In this document: positions 8,846 through 15,737 of the stretch, one piece after another | Position numbering within the stretch: the first letter of the stretch is position 1 | How the letters are laid out: every line of letters starts with the position of its first letter | Origin: Bacillota bacterium | Lineage (GTDB): Bacteria > Bacillota > Clostridia > Christensenellales > UMGS416 | Assembly (NCBI GenBank): GCA_023410875.1 | Contig: JAEYPH010000043.1 | Location: forward strand, 70,726-134,725 | Reading direction: 5' to 3' | Length of the DNA: 64,000 bases | Notes under the pieces: generated by a model | Told to the model about the DNA's origin: nothing | Databases searched by the model: none | Seen by the model: the letters and a program-made list of their open reading frames with translations, nothing else | Position numbers and translations under genes: made by a program

Positions 8846-9841
8846 ATGACTTCCAGAGAGCGTTTCCGCAGAGTGTTGAACTTTGAAGGCGGGATGGACC
8901 GCCTGCCCATGGTGGAATGGGCCGCGTGGTGGGACACCACGATGGACAACTGGGTGGCCCAGGGGCTGCCGGCAATGGAATTTCAGCAGTCCATGGAGCA
9001 CTTCGGGCTGGACCCGATGATGGTCATCTATGCCAGGGCGGCCGACGGCGGCATGCCCTCCCCCGCCTACCACGGCGGCCCCATCATTGGCACCGAGCGA
9101 AGCTATGACGACGTACTGCCCCATCTGTACAACGACGCCAGGATAGAGGACATCCTGAACCAGTGCCGCGAATACAAGGAGCGCCACGAGCGCGGCGACA
9201 TCCTGCTGCGCGTATGGTTGGACGGTTTTTTCTGGTTTCCACGCACGCTCTTCGGCATCGAGCCGCACCTCTACGCATTTTATGATAAACCGGAACTCAT
9301 GCACCGCATGAACAGCGACCTGGCGGATTTTAACATCCGCGCCATCGACGCCGTGTGCTCGGTGCTGCAGCCGGACATGGTGGGTTTCGCCGAGGACATG
9401 AGCTACAACCACGGTCCCATGCTGTCAGAGGCGCTGTTCGACGAATTCCTGCTGCCCTACTACCGGCGGGTGATCCCGGAGATCCAGAAGCACGGCGTCA
9501 AGGTGTTCATCGACAGCGACGGCGACATCACGACGATGGTGCCGTGGATGCAGCGCGCCGGCATTGAGGGCGTCTATCCGCTGGAGCGGCAGGCCGGTGT
9601 GGACCTGAACGCCATACGGGAGGCATATCCGCGCTTCCTGATGCTGGGCGGCTATGACAAGATGGTGATGCCCCATGGCGAGCCGGCCATGCGCGCGGAG
9701 TTCGAGCGCCTGCTGCCCGTGATGCGCTCCGGCGGCTACATCCCCTCGGTGGACCACCAGACGCCGCCGGGGGTCACGCTGGAGAACTATTGGATTTACA
9801 TGAAGCTCTTCAAGGAGTATGCGCAAAAGGCTGCTTTCTGA
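8846..9841 (+). CDS. Uroporphyrinogen decarboxylase-like (URO-D) family protein
   Basis: The 331-residue protein starts with the family signature of a MTSRERFRRVLNFE helix followed by DRLPMVEW. It keeps the TIM-barrel pattern seen in URO-D-like methyltransferases, including GFAEDMSYNHGPM near the middle, FIDSDGD and a GGYDK loop. In anaerobes this branch usually comprises corrinoid or methyl transferases, or enzymes of unknown substrate, rather than haem enzymes. No haem genes and no corrinoid-binding partner lie nearby, so the substrate is unknown. The ATG at 8846 has GAGG 7 nt upstream; the open frame continues upstream but without a start signal. A strong terminator follows. Confidence 0.8.
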   Translation: MTSRERFRRVLNFEGGMDRLPMVEWAAWWDTTMDNWVAQGLPAMEFQQSMEHFGLDPMMVIYARAADGGMPSPAYHGGPIIGTERSYDDVLPHLYNDARIEDILNQCREYKERHERGDILLRVWLDGFFWFPRTLFGIEPHLYAFYDKPELMHRMNSDLADFNIRAIDAVCSVLQPDMVGFAEDMSYNHGPMLSEALFDEFLLPYYRRVIPEIQKHGVKVFIDSDGDITTMVPWMQRAGIEGVYPLERQAGVDLNAIREAYPRFLMLGGYDKMVMPHGEPAMRAEFERLLPVMRSGGYIPSVDHQTPPGVTLENYWIYMKLFKEYAQKAAF

Positions 9842-9860
9842 TCACCTTGGAACATGAAAT

Positions 9861-9891
9861 GAAGCCCGTTCTTCAATCGAGAACGGGCTTC
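9861..9891 (+). terminator. Intrinsic terminator after the URO-D-like gene
   Basis: A perfect 12-bp stem, GAAGCCCGTTCT (9861-9872) with AGAACGGGCTTC (9880-9891), has a 7-nt loop. The T-tract is weak (TGTGCATTT). Confidence 0.75.
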
Positions 9892-9900
9892 TGTGCATTT

Positions 9901-9975
9901 GCGAAGGGTTCAGGCTAGGCTTCCCCTGGAGGGGAAGCTGTCGCCGCAGGCGACTGATGAGGTGTACACCCCGCT
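9901..9975 (+). repeat. Short hairpin repeat unit
   Basis: Two perfect hairpins stand side by side: GCTTCCCCT/AGGGGAAGC (9919-9938) and GTCGCC/GGCGAC (9940-9954), followed by TGATGAGGTGTACACC. I recall this 'gggaagctgtcg...gactgatgagg' pattern as a common interspersed repeat in gut Clostridia; no second copy is in this window. No gene is visible here. Confidence 0.5.
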
Positions 9976-10002
9976 TTATGTAGACACCTTGAACAGGGGC
10001 TG

Positions 10003-10160
10003 TTGTGGAAGAATTTCGCGCCCTTCGTTGCGCTTTGCGCAACTATCGGTTTGCTCTCACATCGGCTAAAGCCGACGTTGCCGCAAGCCGGGGCATGGCC
10101 TGCAGGCGCGACCAAAGGGCTTTCCGGTCGCCCTTTGGAAACCTTCGGCCCCATCTGTAT
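10003..10160 (+). repeat. Dispersed intergenic repeat, copy 1 (short form)
   Basis: This matches 22822-23056 over nearly its whole length but lacks the internal 75-nt segment of that copy. It contains the palindrome around TTGCGC...GCGCAA and a 9-bp stem CCAAAGGGC (10112-10120) with GCCCTTTGG (10130-10138). It fills the gap before the 3' end of the GH2 gene. No coding potential beyond chance. Confidence 0.8.
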
Positions 10161-10170
10161 GATCTAGCGA

Positions 10171-12432
10171 CTATTCAGCCTGAAGAACCAACCGCGCGCT
10201 CTGCAATCCTTCTGCGCTAACAGTCAGTGTAACCGCTCCCGGCTGGCCCAAGCTCTTGAGCGCGCACACCGCCGTGCCCTCAAAGGCGCTGCGGCAGTTG
10301 CCTGTGTAGGGTTCGCGGGAGACCGGGTCGTTGGTGCCCACGGCGGCCAGCGTGCCCGCGCCGCTGGCGGTGAAGTACAGCATGTTGCCGGCATAGGGCA
10401 CCGGCTGCCCCTGCGCGTCCACAACCGTGGCCGTTGCATAGGCCAACCCCTGCCAGCCCGCCTCCATCTGGGCGCGGTCGGCGTCCAGGCGGATGGCCGC
10501 GGGCGCGCCGCAGGTCTGCAACGCGTCTTCCGACACCGCCTTGCCGCCCACATAGGCCACAGCCTTTACGCTGCCCGGCGCGTAAACGGTCTCAAAACTG
10601 GCGATGTTGCGCGCGGCGGAGCCGGCGGGCTGGCGGCCCAGCGACACGCCATTGACGATCAGATCCACCTCGTCGGCGTCGCTGTAGACGTCGATATAGG
10701 TTTTGTATCCTTCGGCGCCGGGCCAGCTCCAGCTGTGGTGCACATCGCTCCAGCCCCAGTAGTTGTAGCTGGGCTTGACGCCCTTGGCGTTGGGCCGGTG
10801 CACGGCAATCCACGGCGCTTGGCGGTGGCCCCAGAGGATTTGCCGGTAGTAGGACTGGGGCCGGGGCCGGCACAGGATGTCCAGATCGCCGCAATTGGCC
10901 AGATGCCACGGAAAGCCCAGGCCGTGGGTGCGGCCATCCTCGTCGGGCAGGAAGGAATGGCCGATGCCCGCCTCACCGATGTAGTCCATGCTGGTCCACA
11001 CGCAGTCGCCGATGACCCGGGGATCAGCCAAAGTGGCCTGCCAGGTCTCCCATGCCTCGCCGGCGATGGTCTCAGTGCCCAGTATGAAGCGGTCCGGGAA
11101 GCGCTGCAGATCCTCCTCGTAGCGCCGCCACAGATAATTATAACCCACGACGTCCAGCGGCGCGGCAAAGGGCGCACTGCTCTCGCCCCACTCCCCCTCC
11201 GGGTATTCAAAGGCGCCGCACAGCGCGTTGGAGACAAAGCGCGTGCCGTCCAGCTCCCGCACGGCGTCGGCCAGGCGGCGGGCCAGCTCATAGCCGCCGG
11301 AGCGGCCGAAGCGCTCGGTGATCTCGTTGCCGGTGGACCAGAAGGCGATGCTGGGGTGGTTGCGATCCCGCAACACCATGGATGTCAGGTCCCGCTGCCA
11401 CCAGTCCTCAAAGTACAGATGATAATCGTAGGGTGTCTTGCCCATGCGCCAGCAGTCGAAGGCCTCGTCCATGACGACCAGGCCGATGCGATCACAGGCG
11501 TCCAGGAAATCCACCGACGGCGGGTTGTGGGCGCAGCGCACGGCGTTGTATCCGGCGTCCTTGAGAGCGCGGGCCTTGCGCTCCTCGGCAGCTCGCCACG
11601 CGGCGGAACCCAGAATGCCGCAGTCGTGGTGCACGCAGCCGCCCTTGAGCTTGAGCGGTTTGCCGTTGAGCAGGAAGCCCTGGTCCTTGTCCAGCGCGAT
11701 GGTGCGGATGCCGACTGTCGTTTCCACCGCGTCCGCCACCGCGCCGTCCGCCAGCAGCTCGCTGCGCAGCGTATAGAGGTTGGGGGCATCCACATCCCAT
11801 AGAAGGGGCTGCGCGACGGCCAACTCCTGCACGTTGCGGCCCTCGGCCTGGGCCTCACAGGTGGCCACCGCCGCGCCGGAAGCGTCCAGCAGCGAGTGCC
11901 GCAGCAGGCCCGCGCCGCACAGTTGGGTTTCTACTCGCAACAGGGCGCGTTGCTCAGTTGCCTCCACCGTGGAGGCAAAGACCCCCCAGGGTGCGATGTG
12001 CGCGCCTTCGGCGACGAGCAGCCACACCGGGCGGTACAGGCCGCTGCCGGAATACCAGCGGGAATTGGGCAGCGCGTTGTTGTGCACGCGAATCTGCAAC
12101 TCGTTGGGCGCGTCCTCCAGCAGCCAAGGCGTCAGGTCCGCGTGGAAGGATGTGTAGCCGTAGGGGTGGAAGGCCGCCAGGTTGCCGTTGACGAACACCT
12201 CGGTGTTCATGTAGGCGCCCTCGACCTCCAGCACCGCCTTGCCGGGCTTGCCGGCGGGCAGCGTCTTGCGATAGACGCCGCTGCCGCCCTGGAAGAAGCC
12301 GCCCTTGTCCAGCATGCGGCTGTCGGCGGTGCGCGGCTGGCCGATGGAAAAGTCGTGGGGCAAATCGACGACGGCCTCGCCGCCGCCGTTGAGGGTGAAC
12401 TGCCAGGACATGCTGAGATTCTGCCGTTTCAT
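10171..12432 (-). CDS. Glycoside hydrolase family 2 (beta-galactosidase/glucuronidase type)
   Basis: The 753-residue protein has the GH2 order: N-terminal sugar-binding jelly roll (about 40-150), immunoglobulin-like domain (about 155-245), TIM barrel (about 250-560) and C-terminal beta domains. The catalytic acid/base is E370 in STGNE and the nucleophile is E454 in GTET; RCAHNPPS near 299 is typical. No signal peptide is seen, so it should act in the cytoplasm on imported oligosaccharides. The start has GGAGG 6 nt upstream. It lies 33 nt after the phosphoesterase gene and may be read as the last gene of the gerM operon. The exact substrate cannot be told from sequence. Confidence 0.88.
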   Translation of the reverse strand: MKRQNLSMSWQFTLNGGGEAVVDLPHDFSIGQPRTADSRMLDKGGFFQGGSGVYRKTLPAGKPGKAVLEVEGAYMNTEVFVNGNLAAFHPYGYTSFHADLTPWLLEDAPNELQIRVHNNALPNSRWYSGSGLYRPVWLLVAEGAHIAPWGVFASTVEATEQRALLRVETQLCGAGLLRHSLLDASGAAVATCEAQAEGRNVQELAVAQPLLWDVDAPNLYTLRSELLADGAVADAVETTVGIRTIALDKDQGFLLNGKPLKLKGGCVHHDCGILGSAAWRAAEERKARALKDAGYNAVRCAHNPPSVDFLDACDRIGLVVMDEAFDCWRMGKTPYDYHLYFEDWWQRDLTSMVLRDRNHPSIAFWSTGNEITERFGRSGGYELARRLADAVRELDGTRFVSNALCGAFEYPEGEWGESSAPFAAPLDVVGYNYLWRRYEEDLQRFPDRFILGTETIAGEAWETWQATLADPRVIGDCVWTSMDYIGEAGIGHSFLPDEDGRTHGLGFPWHLANCGDLDILCRPRPQSYYRQILWGHRQAPWIAVHRPNAKGVKPSYNYWGWSDVHHSWSWPGAEGYKTYIDVYSDADEVDLIVNGVSLGRQPAGSAARNIASFETVYAPGSVKAVAYVGGKAVSEDALQTCGAPAAIRLDADRAQMEAGWQGLAYATATVVDAQGQPVPYAGNMLYFTASGAGTLAAVGTNDPVSREPYTGNCRSAFEGTAVCALKSLGQPGAVTLTVSAEGLQSARLVLQAE

Positions 12433-12465
12433 GAGCGTCCTCCGTCTTTATTCATTAAGGAATCC

Positions 12466-12936
12466 TTACTTCCAGCGCATCAGGTCCTTCATGGCGATAT
12501 CCGCCTTTCCATCCTGCAGCGTGATCATCGCATAGGTCTTGCCGCCGCGCAGGCTGCCGGGGTTCAGCAATGTGACCCCGCCTTGCCTCTCCAGGTGCGC
12601 CGTGTGGGTGTGGCCGAAGCATACGATGTCCGCACCCACCTCTCTACCCTTGAACCATAGCTTGTTCAGCGTGTATTTGGCCTCGTAGAGGTGCCCGTGG
12701 GTCAGGAAGATGTTCGCGCCGTTCAGCGGCAGAAAGAGCTCCGTGACGTCGCCGGGCGAGAAGTCGCAGTTGCCCTTCACCCGGGCGATCTCGCCGCGGA
12801 AGATGTCCTCCAACGCGTCGCAATCGCGCACGCCGTCGCCGCAGTGCAGCAGCATGTCGGCGCCCTTGGCGTGGCGCACGGCGGCGCGCAGCAGCTCGGG
12901 GCTGTAGTGGGTGTCGCTTACCACGAGAATCCTCAC
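12466..12936 (-). CDS. YfcE/MJ0936-type metallophosphoesterase
   Basis: The 156-residue protein carries the full metal-binding set of the small calcineurin-like phosphodiesterases: SDTH at residues 7-10, HCGDG, GNCD, THGH and GHTH. It is equivalent in position to B. subtilis ysnB, the last gene of gerM-rph-ysnA-ysnB. The GTG start overlaps the rdgB stop as GTGA, indicating coupled translation. Family members hydrolyse phosphodiesters such as cyclic nucleotides in vitro; the true substrate is unknown. Confidence 0.9.
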   Translation of the reverse strand: MRILVVSDTHYSPELLRAAVRHAKGADMLLHCGDGVRDCDALEDIFRGEIARVKGNCDFSPGDVTELFLPLNGANIFLTHGHLYEAKYTLNKLWFKGREVGADIVCFGHTHTAHLERQGGVTLLNPGSLRGGKTYAMITLQDGKADIAMKDLMRWK

Positions 12937-13526
12937 GGTTCGCCTGCCTCCAGTTTATCGAGCAGCGCCTCGATGGCGCGCTTGCGGTGGCTGATGCAGT
13001 TCTTCTCCTCATCGGGCAGCTCGGCCATCGTCTGTCCATCGTAGCCCTCCACGAGGAACAGCGGATCATACCCAAAGCCGCGCTTGCCCCTTGGTTCGGT
13101 GCCGATAATGCCCTCGCAGCGGCCCTCGGCGGTCAGCACCATGCCATCGGGATGGGCAAGTGCCATGGCGCACACATAGCGGGCGCGGCGGTCTGCCATG
13201 CCCTGCATCTCCCGCAGCAGCTTGTCGTTGTTGTCCTGGTCGTCGCCGCCGCTGTAGCGCGCCGAATAGATGCCCGGCGCGCCGCCCAGCGCGTCCACCG
13301 CCAGGCCGGAATCATCGGCCAGCGCAGGGCCGCCGCAGGCCAGAGCCACCGCCCTGGCCTTCAGGATCGCATTTTCCTCAAAGGTTGCGCCGGTCTCCTC
13401 TATATCCATGTGAAGCCCGGCTTCGGCCATGGATACGATGGACGGGAAGCGCGCGCCCAGTATGGCCTTGATCTCTCGGATTTTGCCGGCGTTGTTGGAG
13501 GCGATGACCAGGCGCGGCTCAGACAT
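12933..13526 (-). CDS. rdgB: XTP/dITP diphosphatase (RdgB/HAM1)
   Basis: RdgB removes deaminated purine nucleoside triphosphates (XTP, dITP) from the nucleotide pool. The 197-residue protein shows the family start SNNAGKIREI, the metal site ADDSGLAVDAL near residue 70, GIYSARY, and the C-terminal GFGYDPLF plus SHRKRA. It overlaps the rph stop by 8 nt and uses GGTGGAGC as ribosome binding site, so it is translated as part of the operon. It corresponds to B. subtilis ysnA. Confidence 0.96.
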   Translation of the reverse strand: MSEPRLVIASNNAGKIREIKAILGARFPSIVSMAEAGLHMDIEETGATFEENAILKARAVALACGGPALADDSGLAVDALGGAPGIYSARYSGGDDQDNNDKLLREMQGMADRRARYVCAMALAHPDGMVLTAEGRCEGIIGTEPRGKRGFGYDPLFLVEGYDGQTMAELPDEEKNCISHRKRAIEALLDKLEAGEP

Positions 13527-14247
13527 GCTCCACCCCGGCGGCTTTGAGCGCCTTGCGCTGGGCGGTCATCAGCTGCCGGCAGCCTTTGCCCGCCAGCCGC
13601 AGCAGCTTGTCCAGATCGGCCTTGGAGAAGGTGCTCCCTTCGCCGGTGCCCTGCACCTCCACGAAGCGCCCGTCTTCGGTCATCACGACGTTCATGTCCA
13701 CATCGGCGTGGCTGTCCTCGGCATAGCACAGGTCCAGCCGCGGTTCGCCGGCCACAATGCCCACGGACACGGCGGCCAATGCGCCTTTGATTGGCGATGC
13801 CGTCAGCTTACCGTCGGCCAGCCACCGCTGCACCGCCAGCGCCAGCGCCACATAAGCGCCGGTGACCGACGCCGTGCGGGTGCCGCCGTCGGCCTCTATG
13901 ACGTCGCAATCCAGCCACACGCTGCGCTCGCCCAGGGCCTGGAAATCGATGACTGCCCGCAGGGAGCGGCCGATGAGACGGCGGATCTCCATGCTGCGGC
14001 CGTCGGGCTTGATGGTCTCCCGGGCCTTGCGGGTGGATGTGGAGGCCGGCAGCATCGCGTATTCGGCGGTCAGCCACCCCTCCCCGCTGCCGATCTTGAA
14101 GGGTGGAGCCTTGTCCTCCAGTGTGGCTGTGCAGATGACCCGCGTGCGCCCCCACTCGATGAGAGCGGAGCCGGGCGCGGAGCCGATGAAATGCGGCGTG
14201 ATGCGAATGGGGCGCAGTTGGTCGGGCTTGCGGTTGTCGGGTCGCAT
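13519..14247 (-). CDS. rph: Ribonuclease PH
   Basis: RNase PH is a phosphate-dependent 3'-5' exonuclease that trims tRNA precursors. The 242-residue product has the expected single RNase PH domain, with MRPDNRKPDQLRP at the start, AEYAMLPASTSTR, the phosphate-site arginines around GRSMEIRRLIGRSLR, and CDVIEADGGTRTAS. The ATG at 14247 is preferred to a TTG two codons upstream because AAGGAAG lies 8 nt before it. The gene has its own promoter at 14281-14309. Confidence 0.96.
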   Translation of the reverse strand: MRPDNRKPDQLRPIRITPHFIGSAPGSALIEWGRTRVICTATLEDKAPPFKIGSGEGWLTAEYAMLPASTSTRKARETIKPDGRSMEIRRLIGRSLRAVIDFQALGERSVWLDCDVIEADGGTRTASVTGAYVALALAVQRWLADGKLTASPIKGALAAVSVGIVAGEPRLDLCYAEDSHADVDMNVVMTEDGRFVEVQGTGEGSTFSKADLDKLLRLAGKGCRQLMTAQRKALKAAGVEHV

Positions 14248-14280
14248 GGGCAATTCTTCCTTTGTTTGAATCTAGCCCCT

Positions 14281-14309
14281 ACCATACCCAATGGTTTATG
14301 CGATGTCAA
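14281..14309 (-). promoter_or_regulatory. Sigma-A promoter for the rph operon
   Basis: Minus-strand TTGACA (14304-14309), a 17-nt spacer, then TATGGT (14281-14286), about 30 nt before the rph start. The structured element at 14331-14556 lies upstream of this promoter, not in the rph leader. Confidence 0.65.
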
Positions 14310-14330
14310 GAAAAAGCCGCCCGGTTTTAT

Positions 14331-14556
14331 TCGCCGACGATGCTCAGCATCGCCGGCGATTTAGACGACTTGTCCGTGCCATTGTTCATCGCCCGCCGCA
14401 CATGTCGCCGGGCGATATCTTCACTCTAGACCTCATTCTGTTTATATTGAGCCTATTTCGCCTATGGGCGGGCTATATAACGACCTTGTACGTATTCTCT
14501 GTTTCCTCCCGCCGAATGAATCGTCGGTCGGCTTTCTGCTCTGACTCTCATTCTTT
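14331..14556. repeat. Structured intergenic element, copy A
   Basis: On the plus strand the element contains hairpin 1 (TCGCCG and CGATG, 14331-14342, with CATCG and CGGCGA, 14348-14359). The conserved block GCGATTTAGACGACTTG comes next. Hairpin 2 pairs ATCGCCCG (14388-14395) with CGGGCGAT (14409-14416). Hairpin 3 pairs AGCC/CGCC (14450-14453, 14459-14462) with GGCG/GGCT (14467-14474). A conserved 3' block (14501-14534) includes GCCGA pairing with TCGGC. It matches 34198-34417. The stems are kept while hairpin-2 sequences differ completely, so it looks like a structured RNA or a mobile hairpin element. Strand is undetermined. Confidence 0.6.
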
Positions 14557-14567
14557 GAATAACTACG

Positions 14568-14596
14568 AAAAAAGCCGCCCGGATTTCCGAGCGGCT
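14568..14596 (-). terminator. Intrinsic terminator of gerM
   Basis: On the minus strand AGCCGCTCGG pairs with CCGGGCGGCT (10 bp, one wobble, AAAT loop) and is followed by TTTTTT. A stray copy of its 3' arm plus T-run (CCGGGCGGCTTTTT) sits at 14311-14324. Confidence 0.9.
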
Positions 14597-14617
14597 CAGG
14601 TTCAGTCCGTAGGTGTA

Positions 14618-15598
14618 TCAGTCATAGTAATTCAGGAAACCGTCCTTGAAGCCGTCCAGTCCGGCGGCGGTGGACACGGTGGGCTCATAGGCCTTGCCCT
14701 CCACCAGCAGGCTTACAGACTTCACGCCCTCGAACTGTGTGCACACGGTCGTCAGCGCCCGCAGCGTCACGGCCTCCAGCGCCGGGTTGTCGGAGATCGT
14801 GGCGAACTCCTTGGACAGGTTGATCTCGGCCACACCGTCTGTCACGCTGACGCCCAGGATGTCGCAGGACGGCGGGAAGAAGCTTACAAGCTCGGTGCCG
14901 TCGGCGGGCATCATCATTTCCGAAAGGGCCGTGGTCATGTCGTCGGTGTCGGAGGCCACGCGGTACACGGGGATGATGGCCTTGCCCGTGGTGTTGGTGA
15001 AGCACAGCTCCACCTTGCCGTCGGCAGTGCCCGGCGCGCCGGTGGGCTCAATGTTGAGCTGCGGCTGGGTGTACTTGGCTTCGATGATGGCGCCGTTGGG
15101 CAGTTTGTCCACGATCTGGCCGTTGAGTTGGACGCTGACTTCCTTGACGGTGTCAAAGCCCAGCAGCGTGTTGACCACGGAGCCGATCATCGCTTGTTCG
15201 GTCTGCTTGCTGTCGCACTTGCCGGTCATCTTCAGGTTGACGGTCGCCTTGTCCTTGGCGATGTCCAGGTCAAATGTCGTGCCGGCGGGCACGGTGCTCT
15301 GCACGCCCAGAGAAGCAAGCTTCGCGTCCTCGGTCGTGTCGGCCACCAGGCACTTGAGCGCCGCCTTGGCGATGCCCTCTTCCAGGGGGACCTTCTTCAT
15401 CACCGGCACCAGATAGCCGCTGGCGTCGCGGAAGTACAATACCGTCTTGCGTACATCAGCGCTGGTTTGTGTGTCATCTGTGTCCGCCTGCTGTACGCTG
15501 GTCTGCACATCAGCATCCTTGGGCTTGCTGCTGCACCCGGCGACAAGGAAAACCACCATCAGGAGTACCAACGCCCATCCTATCACTCGGCGCGCCAT
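14618..15598 (-). CDS. gerM: GerM-type lipoprotein with two GerMN domains
   Basis: GerM contributes to sporulation and spore germination in Bacillus. The 326-residue product has a lipoprotein signal peptide with the lipobox LVAGC (Cys at about residue 22), a short polar linker, and two GerMN domains (about 55-180 and 195-315). It precedes rph-rdgB-phosphoesterase exactly as in B. subtilis. GAGGAGG lies about 11 nt before the ATG. It should be anchored on the outer face of the membrane. A strong terminator separates it from rph, which has its own promoter. Confidence 0.9.
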   Translation of the reverse strand: MARRVIGWALVLLMVVFLVAGCSSKPKDADVQTSVQQADTDDTQTSADVRKTVLYFRDASGYLVPVMKKVPLEEGIAKAALKCLVADTTEDAKLASLGVQSTVPAGTTFDLDIAKDKATVNLKMTGKCDSKQTEQAMIGSVVNTLLGFDTVKEVSVQLNGQIVDKLPNGAIIEAKYTQPQLNIEPTGAPGTADGKVELCFTNTTGKAIIPVYRVASDTDDMTTALSEMMMPADGTELVSFFPPSCDILGVSVTDGVAEINLSKEFATISDNPALEAVTLRALTTVCTQFEGVKSVSLLVEGKAYEPTVSTAAGLDGFKDGFLNYYD

Positions 15599-15678
15599 AC
15601 CTACACAACCTCCTCGTTGTTGCTTCTGCTTATACCTATGAGGTCGTCTATGCTGGTATGTGCGGCATCGTATAAGTT

Positions 15679-15707
15679 TTGTGTACCGCTTCTGCTTCGT
15701 GTATAAT
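15679..15707 (+). promoter_or_regulatory. Sigma-A promoter for rqcH
   Basis: TTGTGT (15679-15684), a 17-nt spacer, then consensus TATAAT (15702-15707), about 30 nt before the rqcH ATG. Confidence 0.7.
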
Positions 15708-15737
15708 CATCCTATTCCAAGGATGGAGGAATCTAGT

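Noticed and set aside
14254..14330. A riboswitch in the rph leader
   Set aside because: The structured element is upstream of the rph promoter (14281-14309), so it is not in the rph mRNA.
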